DNA of 64,000 nt from Nitzschia sp. DOCU1 (taxonomy: Eukaryota; Bacillariophyta; Bacillariophyceae; Bacillariales; Bacillariaceae), in contig OX595999.1 in NCBI GenBank assembly GCA_951394045.1, positions 1,240,001-1,304,000 of the forward strand. Reading direction: 5' to 3'. Positions within the stretch are counted from its first letter, which is position 1, and the number at the start of each line of letters is the position of its first letter. Under the pieces are notes generated by a model that searched no databases, had not been told where the DNA came from, and worked only from the letters and a program-made list of their open reading frames with translations. Positions 1 through 9,940 of the stretch are shown here, piece by piece. Both the position numbers and the translations under genes were made by a program.

Positions 1-2
1 AG

Positions 3-185
3 GAACTGGCCGACATGAAGGACTTAATTCGGAAACAAGCCGAACAAATGAAAATGTATGAAACAATGCATCAGGAATATCTACAAGCTCGTTTGAGCTT
101 GACTCGTGCCACAAGCGCAGTTACTCCCTCGGCCCATGGGGATGTCGTCGACACTGCGGCCGACAGTGTCGACAAACAAGATTAA
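3..185 (+). CDS. LINE ORF1 C-terminal fragment (gag-like), partial
   Basis: The frame is open from the window edge to a TAA at 183-185 and gives about 60 residues. The first half is rich in Lys, Glu, Gln and Met with heptad-like spacing, consistent with a coiled coil of a LINE ORF1 nucleic-acid-binding protein. The rest is a Ser/Thr/Ala/Asp-rich tail. No zinc knuckle is present in the visible part. The call rests mainly on position: it ends 106 nt before the first plausible ATG of the endonuclease-RT ORF at 292, and it overlaps the open upstream part of that frame. The start is outside the window. Confidence 0.55.
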   Translation, partial: ELADMKDLIRKQAEQMKMYETMHQEYLQARLSLTRATSAVTPSAHGDVVDTAADSVDKQD

Positions 186-291
186 AAATAAGCGCCGCTC
201 CTCGTCTTCCCGACGACGAGGAGCGCCGCCATTAACGGGTCGGGAAAAAGGGGCCGGTTTCTGGGGCACAAAACTTAGCAAGACCAAAGAC

Positions 292-3200
292 ATGAACTCA
301 TTTCGGTTTGCCTTTCAGAACATCAAGGGCCTCCCATTGGCACCGAGGAGCTTCAAAGCGGAACTTCTTACTTCCGTCTTCCAGGACTACCGCTTTGACT
401 TCTTTGGTGTCCAAGAAGTTAACTGCCATGATCGCATCCTACCACCATCCCTCCGCTGGCAGCGGAGATTTCCGCATCTTCATACTATTGCCGCCACTAA
501 TCGCCACTCTACCAGCAATCGCAGAGTGATTTTTGGCGGTACTGCTTGTTTCCTCCATGAAAATACTATGTTACGAAAAATTGACCAAGGAGAAGATCCT
601 ACAGGATTGGGCCGATGGATATGGGTACTCCTTCAAGGCAAGCAAGGAATTCGTGTTCGCGTTATTTCTGCATATCGTCCGGTAAAAGATACTTCAGCCA
701 AGATTACATCTGTTTTCTCTCAACACGAGCATTATTTCAATAAGGTGGCGGAGCCTCTTGGCTATCGAGAACCCCGTCTTGCCTTCTTCGAAGATTTGGA
801 CCAGCAGGTTCATAAATGGGTGGCCGCCGGTGATCAAATTGTGATAGGCATGGACGCCAATGAAGATCTTAACGATGCCCCACAAGAATGGACATCCAAG
901 TGGGGTCTCGTCAACATTATGCAGTCCACCCACCCCCAGCTTCCTCGTGTTGCGACATGCATGTCAAATAAGAAAGATGTTCCTATAGACGGTATCTGGA
1001 CATCCCCCGGGCTCACTGTGCGTTCTGCTGGTATGACCGGTTTTGGAGAGTTGTATGCCGAGTCAGATCATCGTCTTCTGTGGGTGGATATCGATGTCCA
1101 TTCCCTTTTTGGGTTTCCTACCCCACTTCCAGATAAACGCCCAGTAGACAGTTTGCCACTTCGGGACCCTGTCGCCATGAAGAAATATAACAAGTATGTA
1201 CTGGAGCAAATGGAACAACACAAGATACCTGCAAAAGTTTTCTCCTTGGAAAAGAAAGCTCTCTCTGGGGAGTTCTCGGTCTCCGATGTGGCTCAATACA
1301 ACAAACTTCAGGCAATTCAGGCTGATATCCGCCGCCGAGCCAAACGCAAATGTCGACGATTTTATACCAGTGCAATGGCATTCACTGCTGACGTGGGAAC
1401 AGTATATCGTCGACGCAAGTTGTGGAAATTGGTGGAGCTGCGACGCTGTAACAAACGGGTCGATGGACGAAAGATTCGCCGATTGATGCAACAACTTCGG
1501 GAATTCGATGCTCTTCGCATCTCTAGGGAAGAGGCTAACCTCCGTGCTGAAGCTGCGGTGGAAGCATGGAAGAATCTGAAGAAGAATCGGGATAGAAACA
1601 GGGAAAAGTTTGAAGAAAAGTTGGACGAACGACGAGCCCAAGCTACCGGCACCACCGTTCAATCTCAGAAACGCAGTCGACAGAATACTGCGGGTACTCG
1701 CCGCATCTTCAAAAAGATTAAGACTGTCATGAAACCTCAGGAGAGAATGGCGATCAGCACTCTAGAGTCTACTCAGCCAGACGGGACTATCGTTGAATGT
1801 CTTTCTCGGCTTGAAATTGAAGATGCCTGCGTTCAAGAAGGCCAGCGTCGCTTTACCCAGGCAGAACATACTCCATTCCTTCAGGGCTCCCTCCTGCAGG
1901 ACTTTGGATTTAATGCTGCAAGCGTGCCTACTCAGGCTGTCCTTCGGGGGGATTATGTCCCTCATGAGGATGTTTCCCACTACACTCGACTGTTCATTAA
2001 GGAGCTAAAACGGCCTGACGTAATTTCCGCCCTGCCTCTTATCACGGGTGTGGCATCCACTGAAGAGCACACAAAAGGCTGGAAGAAGATGCGCGCGAAC
2101 ACAGGGTCCAGCCCATATGGCCCCCTCTTTTGTGATTATATTGCTGGCACTCATCACTCCGAGGTTGCAGATGTTGATGCGTCCATGGCGTCTATCCCTT
2201 TCATGACTGGTTTCACTCCGACACAATGGAGAGAAGCCACTGACGTCATGATTCCAAAAAAGAAGTCGTCCCGTCATGTCCAAAAACTGCGCATTATTGT
2301 TCTGTTTGATGCGATGTTTAACATGGGCAACAAACGCATTGCTAGAGATATGATCCGACGGGCTGGGCAGCTCGGCTTGCTTCCGGCTGAAGCATATGGA
2401 GGAGTTCCTGGTCGGCGTGCCACAACCTGTACCCTGAATAAGATTCTATCCCTGGACATCATTCGACAGGAAAGACGTATCGCTGCGTTATGCAGTAACG
2501 ATGCTCGTTCCTGTTATGATCGCATTATTCACACTATTGCCTCTATTTGCATGCAGCGCATGGGCGTATCGGCAGAAGCATGCCATGTTATTTTTGGCAC
2601 CTTACAGGAACTGCAGCATCATGTTAGAACGGCCTTCGGCGAACGAGCCCGCGGCTATGGAGCTGTCCGTATCCCGCTACATGGTGTTGGACAGGGAAAC
2701 GGCGCTGGCCCTGCCATCTGGCTAGTGATAACTATTCCTCTGATTTCAATGCTGCGGCGTGCAGGCTTTGGGCTACGAGTTTTCACTCCTCTGACTAAGG
2801 AAGAGTGCCTTCTGTCCTGTTTTGTCTACGTCGACGACGCCGATTCGATACACGCTCCCTTAGCCGATCCCACCCTCACGGTGGGGAGGGTGTCTGCCGA
2901 CATGCAACGGATGCTGGATCTCTGGAGTGGTGGACTCCATGCGACTGGGGGAATGATTGAAGGGGAGAAATCGTACTGGTATTTGATTGATTTTAAATGG
3001 AATTCACGCACGTTAGAGTGGGAATATAAGTCGATTGCAGAGACACCATCCACAGTGTATTTGCGCAACCCTGGGCAACTACCTCAGCCTCTCGCCCGCA
3101 AGGAGTCCTGGGAGCCCGATCCCGATGGCACTTTGGGTACCTTCATTGCTATGGATGGGAACCAACGGGCTATTTTGGATAGCCTTCGAACAAAAGTGGA

Positions 3201-4479
3201 TTTGTGGGCTGATAAGATTCGAACTGGCCAACTCACTCCTACTGAAGGATGGCTATCATTCAAGACTGGATTACTGGCAAGTTTGCGCTATCAACTTAGC
3301 ACTTCCAATCTTACCCGCAAGGAATGTCGGACCATCACAGTGAAGTTAAAGCATGCTGCGCTACAAGCCAGCAAGTTACCTCTCACACTGCCTGATGCTG
3401 TCGTCTATGCCCCTCGAAGTTATTTGGGTGTGGGAGTCCCTGAAATTTGGCATGATCAAGCCTATCTGTTCATTGAACACTGCCTCCGTCATGGATCGTT
3501 ATCTGATGATCCCACTGGGGTTCTTCTTCGCAGTGTCATTCAATCCATGCGGCTTGAGATGGGCGTGCAAAAATGTCCTCTGCAATATCCACACTCCCGC
3601 TGGTTTCGTTGTGTTACGAAGAACCAATTTTTCGCCATGTGGGAGTACGCATCATGCGCATCGCTTGAATTGCGAGATGGCTTACCCGATCTGGAGGTGG
3701 GCCGCGACAATGACGTATTCCTTATGGAGGCCTTCGAACACCATGGTTACTCGCCGGTGGAGTTGAAACAGTTGAACTTGTGCCGTCTTTATTTACGGGT
3801 CTACTTACTCTCTGACCTCACCACCGGGACTGGTACTCACTTGGATGAGACTCTGGCTACAGGAAGACGCCCTCTGCTCACCCACGCTCGGCTTCGGTGG
3901 CCCAAATCAGGCACACCTTCCGCACATTGCTGGCGGCTGTGGGAATCAGCCCTGGTTCGGTGCTTTGTCGGGGATCATGATCAATACCCCTGGAAACTGC
4001 GGGTACAGCTCGGTGATTGGATCGCGCCCGCTTTATACGGCTCGGCCTTCTACTCGGTTAGTCGGGACTGTATCTACTGCCCGGATGTCATTGGACGATT
4101 TCAGCAATTCCGAAGAGCAGGGCGAGTTGGGGCCACGCGGCAACCCACGTTCCAACGCTTTACTACCTGCTCAGAGTTACCAGGTGATGCCATTCCTACT
4201 ACTACCAAGGGATCGCTTACTGCTATACGTCATACTGGGATTGTGACTCATCGTCCTTGCCCCCCTACTCTCCCAGATGAATGGTGGGCTATTTTGACTG
4301 ACGACAGTCTTCCTTTGCAGGATCTTCTAGATGCGATTCTCTCAGGAACGGCGATAGTCCTTACTGATGGATCCCTGAAGGATGAATTTGGCACTGCAGC
4401 TTTCGCCTTTAAGTCCTCCATCGAGGATCCTCGTCGGTTGGCCTTTGTGCACATGACCCCTGGTTGCCGCATTCTATGA
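292..4479 (+). CDS. LINE ORF2: endonuclease-reverse transcriptase, first part
   Basis: An N-terminal APE-type endonuclease shows AFQNIKGLP, GVQEVN, IVIGMDANED and the C-terminal SDHRLLW, i.e. the Asn, Glu, Asp/Asn and Ser-Asp-His active-site set. The reverse transcriptase follows, with motif A NDARSCYDRI, motif B GVGQGNGAGPAIW and motif C FVYVDDAD. Near the end RNase H begins (VLTDGSLKDEFG, first catalytic Asp). The frame then stops at TGA 4477-4479 and RNase H resumes in another frame. The frame is open upstream to 106; I chose ATG 292 because it follows the ORF1 stop and sits just before the endonuclease core. A basic, Arg/Lys-rich linker lies between endonuclease and RT. Confidence 0.88.
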   Translation: MNSFRFAFQNIKGLPLAPRSFKAELLTSVFQDYRFDFFGVQEVNCHDRILPPSLRWQRRFPHLHTIAATNRHSTSNRRVIFGGTACFLHENTMLRKIDQGEDPTGLGRWIWVLLQGKQGIRVRVISAYRPVKDTSAKITSVFSQHEHYFNKVAEPLGYREPRLAFFEDLDQQVHKWVAAGDQIVIGMDANEDLNDAPQEWTSKWGLVNIMQSTHPQLPRVATCMSNKKDVPIDGIWTSPGLTVRSAGMTGFGELYAESDHRLLWVDIDVHSLFGFPTPLPDKRPVDSLPLRDPVAMKKYNKYVLEQMEQHKIPAKVFSLEKKALSGEFSVSDVAQYNKLQAIQADIRRRAKRKCRRFYTSAMAFTADVGTVYRRRKLWKLVELRRCNKRVDGRKIRRLMQQLREFDALRISREEANLRAEAAVEAWKNLKKNRDRNREKFEEKLDERRAQATGTTVQSQKRSRQNTAGTRRIFKKIKTVMKPQERMAISTLESTQPDGTIVECLSRLEIEDACVQEGQRRFTQAEHTPFLQGSLLQDFGFNAASVPTQAVLRGDYVPHEDVSHYTRLFIKELKRPDVISALPLITGVASTEEHTKGWKKMRANTGSSPYGPLFCDYIAGTHHSEVADVDASMASIPFMTGFTPTQWREATDVMIPKKKSSRHVQKLRIIVLFDAMFNMGNKRIARDMIRRAGQLGLLPAEAYGGVPGRRATTCTLNKILSLDIIRQERRIAALCSNDARSCYDRIIHTIASICMQRMGVSAEACHVIFGTLQELQHHVRTAFGERARGYGAVRIPLHGVGQGNGAGPAIWLVITIPLISMLRRAGFGLRVFTPLTKEECLLSCFVYVDDADSIHAPLADPTLTVGRVSADMQRMLDLWSGGLHATGGMIEGEKSYWYLIDFKWNSRTLEWEYKSIAETPSTVYLRNPGQLPQPLARKESWEPDPDGTLGTFIAMDGNQRAILDSLRTKVDLWADKIRTGQLTPTEGWLSFKTGLLASLRYQLSTSNLTRKECRTITVKLKHAALQASKLPLTLPDAVVYAPRSYLGVGVPEIWHDQAYLFIEHCLRHGSLSDDPTGVLLRSVIQSMRLEMGVQKCPLQYPHSRWFRCVTKNQFFAMWEYASCASLELRDGLPDLEVGRDNDVFLMEAFEHHGYSPVELKQLNLCRLYLRVYLLSDLTTGTGTHLDETLATGRRPLLTHARLRWPKSGTPSAHCWRLWESALVRCFVGDHDQYPWKLRVQLGDWIAPALYGSAFYSVSRDCIYCPDVIGRFQQFRRAGRVGATRQPTFQRFTTCSELPGDAIPTTTKGSLTAIRHTGIVTHRPCPPTLPDEWWAILTDDSLPLQDLLDAILSGTAIVLTDGSLKDEFGTAAFAFKSSIEDPRRLAFVHMTPGCRIL

Positions 4480-5762
4480 CTCCGTATCGTGCAGAACTTG
4501 GAGGACTATACGGCGTGGCTGCCTTCCTGGACCGCCTCCAGCAACATCCCTCCTTTCCATCGAACGGCTCTATTACCATCGCGTGTGACTGCAAAGAAGC
4601 TCTAACCCACACCTTCTTGGATCGGCCACCTGCCCCTAAATTCGCTGATATGGACTTACTGTGGGAAATTTTTCTTTTCAAACGCTCCTCTCGCATCACT
4701 TGGCGAGACCACTGGGTCAAGGGTCATCAGGATAATCACGTGGCCTACGTGGATCTGGATGCATGGGGTCGATTAAACGTTGATATGGACTCTATGGCCA
4801 AGGATCACTGGAGGCTGTTGCAAAATCATCGCCCTGCGCCATTCTCGCTCGAACCGTCTCCAGGCGTGTGGAGTCTTTGGCATCAGGGGAACCGAGTTTC
4901 CCAGCGGACAACCGGGGTAGCAGAGCGCTACTATTTTAATCCCATGGCTGAACACTATTGGACCACGAAGTATACAAACTTGGAAGTGTTGGATTTTCCT
5001 GCCGTTCGCGCGGCCTACCAGTCTCTCTCTCTCTATTATCAGCTTCGTATTCCGAAAGTTCTATGTCGACGCCTGCCAGTGGGATCCGTCATTTCCTCTT
5101 GGTCGCCCTCGAATTCCTCTGCGTGCCCCCGCTGCGGGGCACCCGATGAGACCCATCGTCATGTCCTTTGCTGCCAACATACTGGCGCTTCCAGTCTCGT
5201 GAATAAGTGGTTGGATCAATTGGAGCTGTGGCTGGTCAAGCAGAGCACTCACCCGACCCTCCGTCGTGGCGTCGTCACGTTGCTGCGGTCCTCTTTTCGG
5301 GGAATGCCGTGGGTGCCACCTGACACCAATATTGACTCGATCCGAACAACGTTCCTGCGACAAAGCCAATTCGGCTCATCTTCGGTGCTTTTCGGGTGGT
5401 GGACGAATGGCTGGGCAGAGGCCCAACACGCGTATTATTTGTCGCTTCAGCGCCGCACGACCGGCAAGCGGTGGCTCACTCGACTGATCACCAAACAGTG
5501 GGAGATTGCCTGGGACCTTTGGAAGCACCGCATGGAGATCGCCAAGACTCCCGACTCCTTTTCCTTAGCCCATGAAAATGCTCTACTCGATGCGGTAGTT
5601 ACGGCTGATTATCATCGTCTCCATGACTCCCACCCACCCCAACTTGATCGCTGGTTCCGGTTTACACTGCAGAATCTCTTGAATTTTCCGCTTTCGTATA
5701 AGCAGGAGTGGCTGGACATGGTCCGCTCATTTGATCCTCCTCCACAGGCTCCCGATGCCTGA
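4464..5762 (+). CDS. LINE ORF2 second part: RNase H and C-terminal zinc motif (frameshifted)
   Basis: This frame carries the rest of the RNase H domain: YRAELGGLYGV (catalytic Glu), ITIACDCKEAL (Asp), VKGHQDNH (His) and LNVDMDSMAKDHW (last Asp). After it comes CPRCGAPDETHRHVLCC, a CCHC-type motif often found at the C-end of such LINEs. There is no ATG where homology starts, so this is the continuation of the preceding ORF after a -1 shift, not a separate gene. A one-base deletion near 4460-4475 would explain it. I see no convincing slippery heptamer, so decay or sequencing error is likelier than programmed frameshifting. Confidence 0.82.
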   Translation: MPHSMTPYRAELGGLYGVAAFLDRLQQHPSFPSNGSITIACDCKEALTHTFLDRPPAPKFADMDLLWEIFLFKRSSRITWRDHWVKGHQDNHVAYVDLDAWGRLNVDMDSMAKDHWRLLQNHRPAPFSLEPSPGVWSLWHQGNRVSQRTTGVAERYYFNPMAEHYWTTKYTNLEVLDFPAVRAAYQSLSLYYQLRIPKVLCRRLPVGSVISSWSPSNSSACPRCGAPDETHRHVLCCQHTGASSLVNKWLDQLELWLVKQSTHPTLRRGVVTLLRSSFRGMPWVPPDTNIDSIRTTFLRQSQFGSSSVLFGWWTNGWAEAQHAYYLSLQRRTTGKRWLTRLITKQWEIAWDLWKHRMEIAKTPDSFSLAHENALLDAVVTADYHRLHDSHPPQLDRWFRFTLQNLLNFPLSYKQEWLDMVRSFDPPPQAPDA

Positions 5763-6859
5763 GGGCCCTGCTGCTTTGCGAAACTTTCCATAATGTTAGA
5801 CCCGGGCTTCGGCCCGCGGTCTTCCGTCCGCGTTACACTTCGACACGTCATTAACGTGGGTAGATGGTCGAACTTCTGTGCGCTGCCTTTCTGGGGCGAT
5901 AGACTTGGCTTGTGCCTAATGTTCTATAAATCCTTGTGTTGTTGTTGTGGATGTTTGCGGGGATGTCTCTCGTGCGACAGCATTTCGACCAAACAATGGT
6001 CACGATTTAGCTACTACCGTGCGCGTCATAAACAGCCTACAAAAGAGCCGCCAAGGCCTTTTCTTAAAAATGCGTCTTGCCGTCGTTCACTTTCACCGCC
6101 GACCCTTCGTGTGGTGATGAGGCGCCTCTGCCCACGACAGTCAAAGTGAACAACGAATGAATGAAAAACAACCTGCGCTCTTACTTTTAGAAGAAGCAAC
6201 CTTTACACCGTCCCGCCCGTCTACTCATGATTGTTGGTACTGCGATTCTTCCTGAAGGAGATCCATGTGGCTTGGTGGCCCCGGAACTCAATTTTCGGAG
6301 AGGGAGTAACAGCTTCCAAGGCGATCCCTTCAGCTTTGGGGGGACATTGGCACGATACCCCTTGTGGATTCCGAATGAAAAATTGTTGGGAATATACTTT
6401 GCTGAACGGTGACGTGATTGGATCGGAATGAACGGGTCTTCTACTGCTGGCAACAGGGGTCGCCACAACAAGGACTGAGGACGAGTCGCTCGTGGAATTC
6501 AGGATTCTTCTACTGCGATACTCCTATTGCGACAAGGACACCTTATGGCGACCTACGATCACTTGACTGGTGGAAGCAGAAGTGTCGGCACACGAACTAC
6601 TTGAAGAATTGAGATGTGTTCGAATTGGCACTTCTCAAGTGGTATGGACGGGCACTGCAAGTCTAGTATTATGTACTACCGGGTAGCACGATTCCGCTAC
6701 TCCTACTGCGACTACTCTGACCCGGGCCGCGATCACTCTATCGAGTCATGGAACCTCATCGCGGGTCTACTCGACTACTGTTGCCATCATGCACTCCTTT
6801 TTGATTTTGCTCACAAATTTCATTTCCTGAAAGCAAACCTTATTACGACAACAATCACA
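5763..6859. other. LINE 3' tail and intergenic DNA
   Basis: The first 400 nt are probably the LINE 3' untranslated region. It contains a small inverted pair, CGTTCACTTT near 6084 and AAAGTGAAC near 6146, that could form a 3' stem-loop. From about 6175 to 6859 I see no gene; this part should include the promoter and 5' leader of the chitinase gene that starts at 6860. Confidence 0.5.
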
Positions 6860-8403
6860 ATGAAGATCCCCCAAGCTGCTCTCGTTTTCCTCGCCTCCTC
6901 TGGGGCATTTGCTCACGCCCATGAGCAAAATCTCCGTGGGATGCAGCAGAAACTTGGCGATTGGGAGTTTTGTGCATTGAGCAGTGAATGCAACAATGGA
7001 TGCTGCAGTTCCAAGTACTCTGATGATGGTCGATTGAAGTGTACCCCGTTGAATGGGGGGTTCGATCCTACCATTTGCAGTACCGGATCTGCCCCTACCC
7101 CTCCCGCCTCTGCCCCCACTAATGGTGGTAGTGGTCTGTTGGGTGACTGGGAGTTTTGTGCTTCGAATTCTGCGTGCAGCAATGGGTGCTGCAGCTCCAT
7201 GTACTCCGATGATGGTCAGTCGAAGTGCACCCCGTTGGTTGGGGGATTCAATCCTAACATTTGCATGAGTGGATCTGTCCCACCACCAGTTCCTGCCCCC
7301 ACTACCGGTAGTGGCTTGTTGGGTGATTGGGAGCTTTGTGCTTCGAATTCTGCGTGCAGCAATGGATGCTGCAGCTCCGTGTACTCCAATGATGGTCAGT
7401 TGAAGTGTACCCCGTTGGATGGGGGGTTCAATCCTGAGGTTTGCATGGGTGGATCGCCCCCAGTTTCTGCCCCCACTACCGGCAGTAGTGGCTCATGTGG
7501 AGGGGGCAATCGTGGCGATGGTATCTGTGCTGACGGAACTTGTTGCTCCGAGTTCGGTTGGTGCGGTACGACGCCTGAGCATTGTGCTGGTACTACACCT
7601 GCCCCTGCCCCCACAGACGGAAACATGAATATCAACTCGCCGGCAGTCGGACTGACTCTAGCCCAGGTTCAGGCTGGTGTCGTTGCCAAAGGAGACTCCA
7701 CCGAATTTACAACCCAGGCAATTGTGGACTTGATCAACCAAGTTACAAGCGGCTACTCGTTGTACCGGCAAATCGCCTTTGTCGCCCACACCATTTGGGA
7801 ATCTGGTAGCTACCAATACAGGGAAGAACTAGCAAAGGACGAAAACCGCGAAGCATATCAGGATTGCGATTGGAGTACTGAAGAATGGGAACGTCCTGAC
7901 AACGGGAAATTTTTCTATGGTCGTGGCTTCCTGCAGGTACGTATCAGTTTTATGAAGCACTAATGATTTACGGCACAAGTACCTTACTCGTCGGTCTCAC
8001 TTTTATCATTCTTTTGTTGCTCTTGATGCGTCGCCGTGTTTTGTGTATGTCTTCCTTCCATCTTCCTCCCATCTTCCTTACATAGCTCTCCTGGTGTGCC
8101 AACTACAAGGCCTACGGTGCAGCCCGAATGTTCAATGACGATCCCGATTTCTTTTACAACCAACCCGAGCTCGTTGCCGCTGATCCTTACGCCATGGATT
8201 CTGCCGCATGGTTCTTTGAAACGATTGTTTCTGATACTACCGGTCAGTTTGGTTTGACCACCAAGGCCATTAATGGAGATATAGAGTGCTCGGCGGAAAG
8301 TGAGGATGGCAATGCTACAGCAAGGAAGCGGTACGATGTATTTGTGGCGATTGCAAACGCGGCTGGCATGGGAGGCTACTCGGAAAATGGATGTTACAAT
8401 TGA
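6860..8403 (+). CDS. Secreted chitin-binding GH19-family chitinase
   Basis: Two exons, 6860-7936 and 8086-8403, are joined in phase 0 (donor CAG/GTACGT, acceptor ACATAG/CTC), giving about 464 aa. Residues 1-20 form a signal peptide. Three near-identical Cys-rich repeats follow (each starting LGDWE, with NGCCSS and a CTPL segment) at about 32-70, 94-132 and 154-192, separated by Pro/Thr/Ala linkers. A hevein-type chitin-binding domain (CCSEFGWCG) lies at about 211-242. The GH19-like catalytic domain fills the rest: WESGSYQYREE holds the two expected Glu (about 314 and 323), and FYGRGFLQ plus LSWCANYKAYG is the substrate-groove motif completed across the splice. It should hydrolyse chitin outside the cell. 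The role of the triple repeat is unknown; it may bind carbohydrate. Confidence 0.85.
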
Positions 8404-9065
8404 TGAGAAGCACCTTCATCGTAACGGAAAGTACTACCACGATGGCATTCCACACTGAAAATCAGTCTACGCGCTTCTTCTCAAATTTAATATGAAAACA
8501 ACAAGAAAAAAGACAATCACATCAACATGAATAGTCTTGGGACTGGGACAAATAAATCACACATAGTATCGAATCAACATAATCTTCTCTTTGAGACTTG
8601 TATATTCGCCTTCTTGCTGGCAACAACGCCCCCGTCTGGTACTAGTTGCCAGCATGGTGATTTGTGAGTCCTCGCGTCGCTACCCTTTCTCCAACGCTGG
8701 TGCGACGCATCTAATATCGGCTTTTTATGATCGAATTGTCGTTCCGGCTGCTATCGAGGGGGCTAGATAGCTTTTAATCTAGATAGCCACTATTCCCTGG
8801 GTTTACCTACTACTGAGTAGTATTGAAAGGGTTAGCGATTTCTATGCTACCGGTAGTCTATCAATAGACTTGCTTTTCATTGGGCGTCGAGTCGCTCTGG
8901 CGGCCGGGCCCACTCGCGCGCCGGCGTGTTATTCGACATCGCATTTTCTTCTCTCTTTGGATATCTCACGATGATGAGATCACGCTCAAAACACAAATCC
9001 GAAAGAGTGTGCTGTGTTTTTGAATATCTATTGTTGCGGCGTGAAATCCACCCTGCCCTGAAACG
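8404..9065. other. Intergenic, no gene seen
   Basis: The stretch separates the chitinase stop from the acetyltransferase start. It contains a short perfect stem (TGCTGGCAAC at about 8617 and GTTGCCAGCA at about 8645), otherwise nothing that I can name. Confidence 0.5.
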
Positions 9066-9773
9066 ATGGCGTCGTCTGCAAGCACTGAAACAAAGGCTAA
9101 TACGCAATTGGTAGAGGGTAGCCTCCGTCGGTTGGACAGCAGCTACATACCGGAATGCGCCAATGTCATGGCCCAGGCCTTCTCCACGTCTCCTCCCTAC
9201 ATGTACATTTTTCAGGGAACCCAAGAGTATCGCGTGCAAGCATTGGAGTGGCTATTTGTCAAGAATCTTGACTTGATGATGAAAAAATGCCCCGAAAGTG
9301 TTTTGCGAGGGTTTGTTGATTCGGACGGCAAAGTTCTCGCATGCTTATTGTGGACACCATCGGAATACGCCGCATTGAGCATGTGGGAAATGCTTCAAGC
9401 GGGCCTATGGCAAGTCCCGTTCCGTTTTGGAGTGGCCACATTGAAACGCCTCGTAGGTGTGCTGGATGATATGGAGGCAGCGAAAAAGTCCGATGCCATG
9501 TCTTCATCAGCGAAGAAGAACTATTTCAAACTAGAGCGCATGGTGGTCCATCCTGAATTCCAGGGAAAGGGAATTGGAAGCAAGGCCTTGCAGGAGGTCT
9601 TGAAAGAAGACTCTAGTTCTGGGGTTGATTCGCATCTAGATACCCAGGAGGAACGAAATGTGCGCTTTTACCAGCGACTTGGCTGGGAGGTTTGCCGTGA
9701 TCAGGACTACTGCGAAAATGATCCTGAATACAAGTTTCATTCTTGGCATATGATTCGAAAGGCACAATCGTAG
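9066..9773 (+). CDS. GNAT-family N-acetyltransferase
   Basis: Single exon, 235 aa. The acetyl-CoA binding motif is clear at about residues 158-175: LERMVVHPEFQGKGIGSKAL, with the Gln-x-x-Gly-x-Gly loop. The later segment NVRFYQRLGWEV is the usual GNAT motif B, where a Tyr helps protonate the leaving thiolate. The N-terminal half resembles the fungal/algal GNAT subgroup that acts on small molecules or peptides, but the substrate cannot be told. No signal peptide or membrane segment is visible, so a cytosolic or nuclear location is likely. The 3' neighbour on the opposite strand is a FAD monooxygenase; there is no evidence that they are functionally linked. Confidence 0.85.
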   Translation: MASSASTETKANTQLVEGSLRRLDSSYIPECANVMAQAFSTSPPYMYIFQGTQEYRVQALEWLFVKNLDLMMKKCPESVLRGFVDSDGKVLACLLWTPSEYAALSMWEMLQAGLWQVPFRFGVATLKRLVGVLDDMEAAKKSDAMSSSAKKNYFKLERMVVHPEFQGKGIGSKALQEVLKEDSSSGVDSHLDTQEERNVRFYQRLGWEVCRDQDYCENDPEYKFHSWHMIRKAQS

Positions 9774-9940
9774 ACGGCGCAAGATGACGACAATCCGAGA
9801 GGAATCGGTATCGAGATGAATGCATTACGACAGCGTATCTACGAAAGGCCTCAGGAGCTTGCAATGGTATTTTTTTTCCAACTGATGTGCTACGACATTA
9901 CAACTGCAACAGCCGATACGTTTTGACCCACTTTGTACAT

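Larger units (their letters stand above)
1..6174 (+). mobile_element. Non-LTR retrotransposon (LINE), 5' end cut by window
   Basis: The segment has the order expected of a LINE: the end of a first ORF, a long second ORF with endonuclease, reverse transcriptase and RNase H domains, a CCHC-like zinc motif, then a short non-coding tail. No LTRs are seen. The 5' end lies outside the window, so the promoter and most of ORF1 are missing. The 3' limit is uncertain. I place it near the short GAATGAATGAAAAACAA stretch at about 6157-6173, but no target-site duplication can be tested without the other end. RNase H after the RT excludes clades that lack it; I do not assign a clade. Confidence 0.85.

Noticed and set aside
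4440..4480. Programmed -1 frameshift in the LINE
   Set aside because: No clear X-XXY-YYZ slippery site or downstream pseudoknot could be seen; a simple indel explains it.
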